Source: Takakia lepidozioides (Eukaryota > Streptophyta > Takakiopsida > Takakiales > Takakiaceae). Taken from it: a DNA stretch of 64,000 nucleotides. The stretch spans positions 19,034,001 through 19,098,000 of the forward strand of contig CM060732.1 of the NCBI GenBank assembly GCA_030704615.1, in the 5' to 3' direction. This document shows, piece after piece, positions 12,008-22,707 of the stretch; position 1 is the stretch's first letter; every line of letters starts with the position of its first letter. The notes under the pieces were generated by a model. That model was not told where the DNA came from and searched no databases. It was given only the letters and a program-made list of their open reading frames with translations. Position numbers and translations under genes: made by a program.

Positions 12008-12150
12008 CAATTCTAGGCTGTCATTGTCAGCTGCTAGCAGCAAGGCGAGGATGTATGCATGATTTTGTGCAGAGGCATGGATAGCTGAAGGAGCAGGGAT
12101 TTCGTGTGGGTCCAGATTCATCCAAGAAGGCCAGATTTCAAGCACAAGAT
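12008..12150. repeat. Dispersed repeat R1, copy 2
   Basis: Same block as 10735-10905 (TAGGCTGTCATTGTCAGC...), about 90% alike by eye. It lies 280 bp left of the MULE-like insertion. Confidence 0.8.
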
Positions 12151-12428
12151 TACCTGTGATTTCCTGTGGATCAATAGCTACAAGAAACCTGCATGGGTAG
12201 ATGGTCAACTGGGAGCAGCGGCACAAGTGATAAAATCAGACACTGCTAATGAAGGCATCTTCTTCAACACATTTCACCCTGTTTTTCCCTCTTATCAGAA
12301 TCGGCCCTAAATTTACATGTTCAATTCTGCAAGTTAGCTGGTTGAGTGAATCTAGTTTGGAGTGACTTTGACATGATACTGCCAATGTGACAACAGGAAA
12401 GTGTCAAAAAATAGGTAACAGAGATGAG
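12151..12428. other. CACTA interior up to the MULE-like insertion site
   Basis: Non-coding; contains another copy of the CTTCTTCAACACATTTCACC block. It ends with the GAGATGAG target duplication at 12421-12428. Confidence 0.5.
12421..12428. repeat. Left target-site duplication (GAGATGAG) of the MULE-like element
   Basis: The eight bases are repeated exactly at 27579-27586. MULE-superfamily elements duplicate 8-11 bp. Confidence 0.85.
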
Positions 12429-12510
12429 AGGGGCTGCTATTTCATGAGCCATGAGCCATGAGCGGCATGAGCCATGAGCAGAGTCGTAAGTGTGGAAAAA
12501 AACATGAGCA
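12429..12510. repeat. Left terminal inverted repeat with CATGAGC clusters
   Basis: Contains CTATTTCATGAGC (12437-12449) and four further CATGAGC copies by 12480, plus one near 12503. The complement lies at 27490-27578, with extra CCATGAGCGGA copies near 27319 and 27338. Confidence 0.85.
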
Positions 12511-12891
12511 GCACTATTTTCCGGAAATGAGTGTCCGCGGGAATAGGGTTTAGGGTGCCACGGTCATAGGGGGAGAAGGACCTCCCGATGAAGGAGGTTT
12601 GGCAATGTTATTTAGAATTATATATTGAAAGGCAATGTTTCGCGAATGGTAGGGTGGTACTGCTCTGTACAATGGGGGCCCATTTCAGCCTACCAGCCAC
12701 TTGCAAAATCCACCCACACTCCCAATCCCAAATGAAATGAGCAATGACGCATTCTCGGAACGATGGACACAGAATAGAATAAAAAGAGGGCACAATGAGG
12801 TTTTTATTGATCCACATGAATTGCATTTGAAGCACGTCTACTGTGCTGATTGTGCAATCAAATCTTTAGCCCTGTGCCTACTGAATACAAG
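12511..12891. other. Left subterminal region of the MULE-like element
   Basis: No gene is seen. It is the 3' flank of the minus-strand cargo paralogue and probably carries its polyadenylation region. Confidence 0.4.
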
Positions 12892-13727
12892 TCACGTTGT
12901 CAATGGGACTTCGACTGCTCTCAGAACTAGCTCATGAGTCATGGGGCTCCTCCAGGTAAAGTCGATTGCAGCCGTTGTACCGCCCCTAGTGATGTTCACC
13001 ACAATGTCCTGCCCTTCAATCATACCACCATCGAATATGGAAATCTTCACGTTTTCGTCGTCCACACCAATGCGAATGTCCCCATACAATGGAGAAGAGG
13101 AGCGCACTCCTTCAGGAGAATAGGTCTCTCCGATGGAGTCCACCCACATCCAGTGGCAGCAGTTCCACCGCAACAGCATAGCAGTGCGTCTTCTTCTGCA
13201 TGGGTGACCGTCGTAGCTGGGAAAATCGGAATTGAGGATGCGCAGGAGCCACGGACTCCTCAGACCAAGATCGTCACCCCGCTCGAAGGCGTAGTGGCCT
13301 AGGATATACTCAAAAGCCACCAATGTTTCCACAATCGAACCAGTATCTTCTCTGTAATTGTGTACCAGATAACAATGTCTCCCGATGTGGCCGAATACAT
13401 TGCATAATCGATGCCTCCAAATGGGCAGTCGTCCCGGTTCCGGAAGCACGGCATCCTTGCAAAAGAGGACCTGAGGACGACTTGGATGCCGATGACAACG
13501 ACCTTGCGGACAGCTACGAAGCCCTTAGATTTTGGAAATGATGCGAAGCGGAAGAGCAGTCCGGCCTCCAATAATGGAGCATCTGGGTCCCACGTACCCA
13601 CCGACGGAGGTGGAACGTGTTCATCACGCCAGCGGTGGATGAACCCATACATCTTTCTCATCAACAAGTTATAGTTTGAGATCTGCCACTGAAGTCCATC
13701 CCCCCGGATGGAAATTCGGCGCCGCAT
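12892..13727 (-). pseudogene. Cargo paralogue A (unknown family), one frameshift
   Basis: Two minus-strand frames join into one protein of about 278 codons: 13727 to about 13345 (…SSFARMPCFRNRDDC, DYAMYSATSGDIVIW) and then about 13355 to 12892 (AFEYILGHYAFERGDD, LLRWNCCHWM, FDGGMIEGQDIVV, ELVLRAVEVP). The join needs one base: between the shared W and EY codons this copy has 53 bases and paralogue B has 54. I do not recognise the family. Conserved points between the two copies are GDI(I/V)(V/I)W, F.RG, a WNCC.W motif, a DGG.I.G.DIVV motif and an ELVLR..EVP end. Low-complexity tracts, signal peptides and membrane segments are absent. It faces away from paralogue B (head-to-head). Confidence 0.7.
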
Positions 13728-13887
13728 TTACATCGAAGAGGGGATGGACTTCGTCGTGTCCAGTGGCTATCGGCCCACCTGGCAGTGACTGCCCATAGTT
13801 TGCATGGCAGGGTAGGAAACTGAAACGGCTACATTCATGCAGCCGCCAATCTTCATCGGTCCACGATCCTGTAGGGGGGGAATTTAA

Positions 13888-14590
13888 ATGTGCCTTGGAG
13901 TGTTTGTGAGGAATTGCAGCGTTAGCTTGAACTTTTTCCAGCCACCGCGCTGCTCCTCCTCCATCCGGGAGCTGCTGTCATTGAGCGTACTCCGCTACTC
14001 TTTTTCAAGGATGCCGTGCCGCCGAAATCCAGCCAGACTGCCCTTATCATGGCCACGATTATGCTATGTTCAAACCAGAATCAGGAGACATTATTGTCTG
14101 GCTCTCTGTTTTCACAGACGCTGCTGGAATCAAGCAAGAGTCTTTGCGCGCAATGGAGTATCTGGAGGGCTATTACCGCTTTGAGCGAGGTGAGGGCGAG
14201 GGTCAATGCGGTCCGTGGGTCCTGAAAATTGTTGACCTCGATATACCAAGCTGGAAAGGGATGCCGGACAGATCACGCACGGCCTCGCTTTGGCGCTGGA
14301 ACTGCTGCCAGTGGACTAGGGAGGACGGCACCGGGGAAAACTATATACGTGCAGATCACTCCGCTCTTCCAGTGTATGAAGACATTCGGCTGAGTTGCGA
14401 AGACGAATTGCACGGGCACATGAGGCCCACAGTGACCTTGTCAATGTATGATGGTGGTATCATTGATGGACATGACATTGTCGTCGGCTCAAGCAAGGGC
14501 AGCAGAACGACCGAATTGCAGTTTACCTCGAGGTGCCGCAGCAGTGATGAGCTTGTTTTGAGGGGTATCGAAGTTCCGTCGACTTGGTGA
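13888..14590 (+). pseudogene. Cargo paralogue B (unknown family), one frameshift
   Basis: The plus-strand protein is clearly homologous to paralogue A: RYSFSRMPCRRNPA, then after a one-base shift near 14030 DYAMFKPESGDIIVW, MEYLEGYYRFERGEG, WRWNCCQWTREDG, MYDGGIIDGHDIVV and ELVLRGIEVPSTW to the stop. From ATG 14066 a 174-codon frame is open, so a shortened product is conceivable. Paralogue A is shifted at a different place, so the lesions are independent. The N-terminal third of A (before RSSFARMP) has no clear counterpart here. Two divergent copies kept inside one transposon imply cargo or element-borne function; no function can be assigned. Confidence 0.7.
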
Positions 14591-14807
14591 AGCCCATGTA
14601 GAAGGAGGAAGGGCTTAGTTTTGTCTGCAGTTGGTAAATGTGAGACATCGTGTCCAATCAATAAACCCATCGTACCTCACTTCTGTATGATTGTGTTTCA
14701 TTATGTTGAATAACTGTCGGAATTGGCCCACTGTTTACAATTTGATGTCTCATTTCTACAATTTGTGTGTCCGGATGAATATACCAGAGTAACGCCATGT
14801 CGGACAT
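14591..14807. other. Interval between paralogue B and the left palindrome array
   Basis: Contains an AATAAA at about 14660, a plausible polyadenylation signal for paralogue B. Nothing else is seen. Confidence 0.4.
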
Positions 14808-15563
14808 GGAAATGCGGCACCGCATTTCCATGTCGGACATTGGAATGCGTTGCCGCATTTCCATGCCGACATGGAAATGTATGAACCGCATTTCAGTGTC
14901 GGACAATGGAATGCGGTGCATCATTTCCGTCCAGGTACACGAAATACCAACACGGGTCTATAAATTGGACAGACAACGAGGTTGGCATTGCAAATGCGGC
15001 GACGCATTCCCAGCTTGGCAATGGAAACTTCTTTTTGGACAAGGGAATGCGGTGCCGCATTTCCGTCCAACACTTCGAAAAGTGCACCCATTTCCGACCA
15101 GCTCGATGGAATGCGTTACCGCATTTCCGTGAGAGGGTCTGCAAATGGACAAATTGCGATGTCCGTTCTGGAAATGTGGCGCCGCATTTCCATGTCCGTC
15201 ATCGACTTTTTTTTGACAATGGAATGCGGTGCCAGTTTTTGCTGATGGGCCTGCAGTTCGAACAACGACCATCCCCAATATGGAAATGCGGCACCGCATT
15301 TCCAATTCCGCCATCTCGACCTCCTTGTTCGACCTCTGTAAGCGTGGTGGCATCCATGCAATGAGCGGGAGAGGCCAAAACTGGCGTGTGGACAAAGGAA
15401 ATTTTGGAAATGCGGCACCGCATTTCCAATCGGCCGATTACTTTTTACTATGCCAACATGAAATGGAAATTTTTTCCCTCCCCTGTTTTGGAAATGCGGT
15501 GCCGCATTTCCAAAAGAGGTTTTTAGAGTTGCCAAAATTTTGGAAATGCGGTGCCCCATTTCT
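14808..15563. repeat. Left array of the GCGGYRCCGC palindrome, about 13 copies
   Basis: Copies start near 14808, 14842, 14873, 14908, 14990, 15046, 15107, 15170, 15223, 15281, 15405, 15490 and 15542. The intact form has the core AAATGCGGYRCCGCATTT flanked by GG and CC. Several copies are mutated in one arm. Spacing is irregular (about 31-124 bp), unlike the central array. The array sits between the convergent 3' ends of paralogue B and the ParB-methylase gene. Confidence 0.93.
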
Positions 15564-15699
15564 GATTTTGGGAGCGTCGTGGTTTGGGCGATTGTGTGGC
15601 TGGAATGCACACTGGAGAGGGGTCACGAATGTCGGGGAGAATTTCCTTTATATACTCTGGAAGAGAATTTACATTTACAGAGACTTCATTAAAATTCTA

Positions 15700-18600
15700 T
15701 TAATCTTGAAAATCATCCGAATCCTCATCCTGTTCTACACTGTCCTGCTCCGCCTCCACCCCCTCAGTGCCTTTCTCATCTCCAGCGGACTGCTCGTTGG
15801 CCAGGCTTTCGAAAATCCCATCTTCCCCTTGCGGAACTGTCCATCTCACCTCCGTTGGGTCGTCTTCCTCCCTGTCTGCGTCGCTCTCATCCGCTGAATC
15901 ACATATGTACTTTCGTACCCGTCTACCTGTCTGAGCTGCTGCCAACTCTTTCCTTATCCTTCTGTCCTCCCTAGCCCTCTCCAAAATCTGCTCTACTTTA
16001 CTGGGATTCTCACTTCTTCTAATCGCTGTATTTGCGAGTTTAGCTGCATAACTAGGAAGGGAGTAGTCCCTCACCGGGCTCGTCATGAAGTCGGCCCTCG
16101 CAAAGAACGGGACATTCTTCCTGGCAGGAAGTGTAGGCCCTACATGTTTCGACCCGGACCCTGCAATCCTGCACATGACAATCATCAACGAGACTAATGA
16201 GAACCACAGTCGGGAAATTCGTTTGACAAAAATGACCCAGAAGGCTTTGCAAACTTACAATGTTTGCACTCACTCGTATTCCGGGTTCTCCTCCGCATCA
16301 ATGTCCACTGTGTCTTCCTCGGACTCCGACGAATCCGAGGAGACTTCCGCTCTGTTGGGAGCCTTAACATTCCGTTGCAGCCCTTCCAGATGGGATCCCC
16401 ACACGGATGAATCCTCCTCGTAGGCAAAGAGGTGCCGGTCGGAAAACCGCCCAGCCCACATTGAGGCACCTGTTACAATGCCATCCACACATTACCACAT
16501 GGCGCTTCAGATGTTGCGAACTACATCCTAACGAGAATTTGCAGAACAGCATAGATCAAGATTCTGCATACCTGTCCCACAGATGAGGTCGAGCACTGTG
16601 CCCTCCACGTCTGTGCATGTCTCCATAATTGTCTGAATGAAGGCAGGGCTCCGAGTCCGTGAGTACCGCAGGGGTTCCGTTGAAGTGAGGCTATGAGGGA
16701 GAAGTTCCTTGGGAACGTTGTTGAACAGAACGTCGTAATCGAGGGGGTCGCAGTTCGGGTCAACCTTTCCTCCCTCCTTCCGGAAAGCAAAGGTGGAGTT
16801 CTCCTTCACAAAGCAGTATGCATCGAACTTCGTCTGCATACACAGGGGGAACGATTAGAAACCGAATGCGGCACCGCATTTGAAAACACCCAAGCAAATG
16901 AATGGACGAGTGCCAGTGTCGTAATCACCTTCTTCCCTTCCGACCGAAGGCCCAGTGTGTTGATGCACGTCCACTTCTTTTTCAGAATCGGGACGGCGCT
17001 CTTGCGGGTCCACTTCGCAATTCCTGTCTGAGTGTTTTTCCTCTGCTCGCCAGGACAACCACACAGCCTCTGTCGTCCAACACCATGCGGGCAAGCCCGA
17101 ATCCTTTCTTCCAAAAGTCCTCCGAGTACCTGTTCCAAGATGGCAAAGCTTGCAGTCCTTCCACAGGCTCTCCGTCCGGAATATCCAAGATGATCATATC
17201 GCAAGACCACTCGGTGGCATTTCCGCCCCTCCTACAATCCTTGTCTGCACACACCCTCTCAAAGAACGAGACCATATTCTGAAATCCTGGGGTGTCGGAA
17301 GGCTCTTCGGCAGTCGCCTTCTTCAGTGCTCTGCCCTTCAGACCCTCCATGGTCTTCATGTATGCCAACTTGGCTGCCCGTCCATCCAAAGCCGCCAAGA
17401 AACTCTCATTTACACACTGGACTACTGTTTCGGGAGCCACTTTCGGCCTCTTCATTTCCACCGGCTCGAAAGGGTGCCCCCCTGGGGGGTTGAAGAGTGC
17501 CTTCTTTGCCGAGCCAGTTCTCGTGCCTCTCGTGACAACGGTGGGCACAGGGGAGGCAGCCTGCGTTTGGGGGGGTGGGCTGGTTGCAAAGTCTCCATCG
17601 GAGTCCTCTTCCTCACCCTCTTCCTGAACAGGCTGTTTCTGCTTCTTCGTTTTGGCGGGTGTCACAACAGCTGCTCCTTGCTGGCGAGTCCTCTTCTTCG
17701 ACCCCTTCTGTTGGGCCTGCACAGCTGCATCCACCGTCTTTTGTGCCATCTCAGCTGCCTTTCTGGATTCTTCCAGAGCAGCAGATTCCTTTGCCGACTT
17801 TGGCCCAGCAGGGACACGTCTTTCCTTTCTCTTCTCTTCTGCCAAGGCGTGCAGATCTTTCTCAGACTCGTCAACAATACCGCCAGACATGTCCAGGTAC
17901 CAGGGGCATCCAACGAGATGCGCGGGATGCCATTGTTTCTGCATCTCGGGTGTGTAGACACAGCTTGGGCCCGCCACGGTCCAAGCCATGAAGAACGGGG
18001 GCTCTTGAGCCAGGGCCCCTGTCTGAAGGAGCACGTATTTCATATACCTGCAAGGCAGTCAGCATGCGTGAGCATAAGATTGGATGAACCTACTGGCAGA
18101 GTGCCACCGAAAACATAAAATGCGAATGCGGTGCCGCATTTCCGAGACAAACCTCGTAACCAGGCTTCGCATACAAGGGCAGCTGTGCTTCACCTGTAAA
18201 CAATTCGCATTGCAGCTTTCCCCGCTCCCTCCTGATGTGTAAACTCCACGCTCCTTCTTGCTGTCTGTAGCTCTCTGGCGAAAAGGTTGTCCTTGTACGC
18301 ACATCTGAAACGTGTCACGTAGTCTTCCAATGTCTGTGTTCCATCCCATTTGACGTACAAGCCGAACGAATTTGTGTGCATTACGACTTGCTCCTTCGCA
18401 TTCGACATTACCTGCGATTCCCAAATGCATTGTCACGTAGCAGTTCAGGGAATTCATTTCAGAAAAGCAAATCTGGGGAAGTACCTTGAATTACCTGGAA
18501 CCACCAAGTCATGCGGTTGAGCCACACATCCACTGCAGGGTCGGAAACTTCGAGTGGAAAAGACCACATTGTCCTTATGCTCTCGGATGCATTCCAGATC

Positions 18601-20961
18601 GACAGCCACCGTGTCTGCCATTTCCGATCCAATGTCAGGAGCTGGAAGAGAGTGGCTATTGCTAGGAAGGAACTTCAGTGCATTGAAACCTCACCTTCTC
18701 TTTCGCCTCAACACATGCCGTTGAGAGGTGATGCAGTTTCTCCAATTGCATGGTCGGCTGCATGGCCCGAGAATAGTGTTTTGCAATCTCGGGGATGAAG
18801 TCCTTTCCAAGTGCCGGATCTGCAATTGCCACCAGCTTCACAAGCTTTGACTTGTATTTGGTTCTGGACTTGACACCGGCTTCCTTCAAGTGCTCAGTCA
18901 ATGACTGCAACGTTTTGACCTGCCCCTCACTTTCCATGAAGAAGCGTTTGGCATGGGCCAAATCCAGCTTGATGTTTGACTGCCAACAAAAACATGCAGA
19001 AGCGTTACATTCGATTCATGTGGAAAGATTACTGGAAATTGGGGAAGGATGAGCAGAGGGAAATTGGAGGACGACTTACTTCGTATATCACCTCCACCAT
19101 TCCATCCATAGTGAGACGATACCATGTCCGGTCTGTTTTTGCAACGGCTTTCTGAATGAGCTCGGGCTCCAGCATTTCCGCAAACATCTGCGGATCAGTG
19201 AGACCAGTTTTCCTCACCCTGTACAGCATATGTGCCATGTGGGTATGCACGTACGCATTCTCAGTGACCCTGCAAGGCACACTCTCCAGTTCAGTACACG
19301 GAAGCACGGAAACAAACCAGAATGGAAACCGAAATGCGGCACCGCATTTCGAACGTGCTAGGGAGGGTATGAGTATCTTACGAGTTGAGGTCCGCCATGG
19401 CATTCTTGAGCAGGGAGGAGTCTGCCGCCTTCACCTTCAGGATGACACACTCCACCATGTAATGCCAGCCAATGTGCTTGGCATGGTTCTGCTTGATGTA
19501 CTCCCACCAGGCAAGAAGTCGGTGATTCCCGTCCCACACAAAGAACATTTTACCCGACATATGGCCGAAGTCTGGATCACCCTTCAGCGTCGCCTCGAAT
19601 TCGTCGTTGCGAGTGTGCCAGTGGGTATCCCACGTTGACAATTCATCGGCAGTGGGTCCACGAGTTTCGCCGTCCTCATTCTCAATGGAAACGTAAAACG
19701 CTGCCGATCCCAGACGGTACCCTTCTCGAAATGCGAACTTGAGCTTATCCACATCTCCGGGAAGGGCCTGCCTGACGATGGGAAGGGAGACCATGCGACA
19801 GAGTGGGATTCGAAGAGTCCGCTGGAATACCCTGCTGCCCAGAACTCTGCCAATGCTACTGTGTGTCTCCTCCAACATTTTATCCGCTGCACTTTTGAAA
19901 TCCTCCGGAGACATGTCTGTAGGTGCCGGTAGTGGCTGAGCAGCTGGAGCATCCTCAACTGGAGCTGCACTCTGGGCCTGTTTGCGGGCAATTCTGCCAT
20001 TGCAGAGGCCTCCTCCGGGCCTGCTTGCTCATCGGTGGTGAGGTCTTGCTGCGAACGTTGAGCGGCAGCACCCTCCTCCGGTACCAAATCGACAAAAACG
20101 GTCGATCCCATTGCCTTCGCTGCAGCAGAGACGGCCCCAACATCTGCAGGCGAGAAATCCTCCAGGAACTGAGCTTCAGCTCGTGGAAGCGGTTTTGCGG
20201 GAGATTGTTCGGCCGTCGCCCTGATTGCCTTCTGCTTCCTCATCCTTGCAGGTGAAGGTGTCTGCTGCAATTGAATCTGTCTTTTACCCTGCTGCTTCAT
20301 TCGCGTTGGGGGGGGTGAATCGGCCTGAGCCGGTTCAGAAACCAGTAGAGGGACGGGCTGCTTCTTCTTCGACTTTGCTGGAGAAGGGCCCGACCCCTGC
20401 TGGCGATTCTCCATGACCAAAGAACGCGAGTCGATCTCTGGGGCTTTGAACTTGCCCTTCGAAGCCGCGTCTTTGAAACGCACAGGGCTAGGCCCGGCAG
20501 GAATACCCGCGCTCGGGGATCGGGTGGGTGTACGTGCTGCAGCTAGCTCCTCGGACTCTTCCTGCGATCCCTCCAGCACGTCCACCTTTCCTGTTAGGCA
20601 TGCAAACATGTTCTGCATTCAAGTCTCCTAGCATTCAGTCTAAGAATTACAGAAGCAAAATGGGGGGTTCGGTGCTCGATCAGCTGCGCGCAGCCCGATC
20701 GCATGGAGCTCTCACTGGTGGCTGGGTTGCCTGAGTGGCCTGCTGCTCGGAGATGGCAATCTCCTCCTGTAGACGCATCTGCTTCCTCCCCTTCGGCATT
20801 GGCCTACGTCCGAAGTATAATTTTCGGAGCTTGCGACGAGGTCTCCTGTCTGGTGCACGAACTCCCCCCCTCTCAGGTTCGAGCATAAGAAGAACAGAGA
20901 CAGGGAAAAGGGGCAAAGAGTGCAGATGGAAAGGGCGCGAGAGGGGTGACTGAGGAGACAC
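15700..20961 (-). CDS. ParB-like domain fused to an N6A/N4C-type DNA methyltransferase fold; ten exons
   Basis: Exons: 20961-20716, 20612-19382, 19269-19080, 18979-18695, 18614-18495, 18411-18194, 18047-16929, 16833-16572, 16469-16274, 16168-15700; GT-AG borders keep phase. Order: basic Pro/Ser/Lys-rich N-terminus (about 20.0-20.6 kb); ParB-like WDGNHRLLAW (about 19.53 kb, GxHR box) and VTENAYVHTHMAHMLYRV, the usual second ParB segment; a basic linker; methylase motif IV position CDMIILDIPDGEP (about 17.2 kb); LTSTEPLRYSRT, then motif I VLDLICGTGAS split by an intron (16572/16469) with YEED after it; an acidic tail. Motif IV before motif I is the order of bacterial and phage ParB-methylase fusions. 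The DPPY-type box is DIPD, so catalysis is doubtful. Frame is lost once in exon 2 (near 19.93-20.01 kb) and once in exon 7 (near 17.04 kb, one base short). About 1,440 codons. Start 20961 or 20886. Confidence 0.78.
16864..16881. repeat. Single palindrome copy in an intron of the ParB-methylase gene
   Basis: GAATGCGGCACCGCATTT lies inside the intron 16834-16928. Confidence 0.95.
18124..18144. repeat. Single palindrome copy in an intron of the ParB-methylase gene
   Basis: GAATGCGGTGCCGCATTT lies inside the intron 18048-18193. Confidence 0.95.
19331..19350. repeat. Single palindrome copy in an intron of the ParB-methylase gene
   Basis: GAAATGCGGCACCGCATTTC lies inside the intron 19270-19381, directly after the ParB-core exon. 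Confidence 0.95.
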
Positions 20962-21236
20962 GACAAAAGTAGATGAAACGGCGGTGATGCACCACTTGGG
21001 TTCGAAAGGGTTGGACGAAAGTGTCTCCTCGTGGACTTTGCGTCATTACGAAATTCGAATCGTTCAGGGTACGCCTGCCGTCCGAAAAACAAACATCATT
21101 ATCCAACGGTCAGGCCCCGCCGCCTCATGCCACTTCAGTCAGATAGAGTGCCGACATGTGCCGCAATTCCGTTGCTCCACGTGTTCACATTTCAAGGCAT
21201 TTCCGTCCCAGCGTCTGATGAGTTGGAGTGAAAATG
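20962..21236. promoter_or_regulatory. Presumed 5' flank of the ParB-methylase gene
   Basis: This short interval separates the first possible start codon from the central palindrome array. Together with the array it must hold the promoter of this minus-strand gene. No core promoter motif is convincing. Confidence 0.35.
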
Positions 21237-22707
21237 CGAATGCGGCGCCGCATTTCCGTTAAGTACCATCACGAAGCTACACATCCGTACTTGTTGGAAG
21301 AAAATGCGGCACCGCATTTCCGTTCCACCTTCACATACCTTAGTTGTTGAACGGAAATACGGTGCCGCATTTCCGTCCCACAGCTCCATGTATGAGATAC
21401 AAAAGGGAAATGCGGCGCCGCATTTCCGTTCTGGAATGTCGAAAGGTGCGATTCGGACGGAAATGAGGCACAACATTTCAGTTCCCGTGGTTCATGATTT
21501 TCAATGTGAACGGAAATGCGGTACCGCATTTCCGTTCCCCCTTCACATACCTTAGTTGATGAACGGAAATGCCGTGCCACATTTCCGTTCGGGAAAGTAT
21601 AGAGGTCTCACCTGAACAGAAATGCGGTGCCGCATTTCCGGTCTGGAAAGTTTGAAGGTCTCACATGGATGGAAATGCGGCACCACATTTCCGTCCCACA
21701 GCTCCAGGCCTCATATACAAAACGGAAATGCGGCGCCGCATTTCCGTTCTAGAATGTCGGAAGGTGCGACTCGGACGGAAATGCGGTGCCGCATTTCTGT
21801 TCCCGTTGTTCACGATTTTCAGTCAGAACGGAAATGCGGTACCGCATTTCCGTTCTGTAGAGTATTAAGGTCTGACCCTGGCGGAAATGTTGTGCCGCAT
21901 TTTTGTTCCACAGCTCCATGCCTCACATACCAAACGGAAATGCGGCGCCGCATTTCCATTTTGGAATGTCGGAAGGTGCGACTCCGACGGAAATGCGGTA
22001 CCGCATTTCAGTTCCGATGGTTCACGATTTTCAGTCAGAACGGAAATGCGGTACCGCATTTCCGTTCTGGATAGTATGAATGTCTCAAGTGGTCGGAATT
22101 GCGCTGTCTCAAGCGGTCGGAATTGCACTTGGCTCCATGCAGCAGATACAAAATGGAAATGCGTCGCCGCATTTCCGTTCTGGAATGTCGGAAAGTGCGA
22201 CTCCGACAGAAATGCGGTGCCGCATTTCTGTTCCCGTTGTTCATAATTCTCAATCAGAACGGAAATGCGGTACCGCATTTCCGTTCCACCTTCACATACC
22301 GTGCTTGTTGGATGGAAATGCGTTACCGCATTTCCGTTCTGGAGAGTATGAATGTCTTGTGAGGACGGAAATGTGGTGCAGCATTTCTATCCCTCAGCTC
22401 CATGCATCAGATACAAAATGGAAATGCGGCGCCGCATTTCCGTTCTGGAATGTCGGAAAAGTGCGACTCGGACGGAAATGCGGTGCCGCATTTCTGTTCC
22501 CGTTGTTCATAATTCTCAATCAGAACGGAAATGCGGTACCGCATTTCCGTTCCACCTTCACATACCGTGCTTGCTGGATGGAAATGCGTTACCGCATTTC
22601 CGTTCTGGAGAGTATAAAGGTTTCCCCCGGACGGAAACTCGGTGCCGCATTTCCGTCGCTCTGGTGCATGACCAAGATGCAATACGGAAATGCGGCGCCG
22701 TATTTCC
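21237..22707. repeat. Central array: 27 palindromes with ~53-bp period and ~266-bp higher-order repeat
   Basis: Palindromes (core AAATGCGGYRCCGCATTT, mostly flanked by ACGG and CCGT) start near 21237, 21301, 21353, 21406, 21459, 21512, 21564, 21619, 21671, 21724, 21776, 21830, 21882, 21936, 21989, 22042, 22155, 22208, 22261, 22315, 22367, 22420, 22474, 22527, 22581, 22632 and 22686. Steps are mostly 52-54 bp. Five spacer types recur in order (for example GGAATGTCGGAAGGTGCGAC, then TTGTTCA..ATT, then CACCTTCACATACC, then GAGAGTAT, then AGCTCCATGC), so 22155-22420 repeats in 22420-22686 with a 266-bp shift. The palindrome before the GGAATGTC spacer nearly always has centre GGCGCC. Two half-sites replace a unit near 22.1 kb. 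The array fills the gap between two divergent genes. Confidence 0.96.

Noticed and set aside
21237-22707. The regular repeat-spacer pattern looks like a CRISPR array.
   Set aside because: The repeats are perfect or near-perfect palindromes, the spacers recur in a fixed cycle rather than being unique, and the setting is a plant transposon without cas genes.
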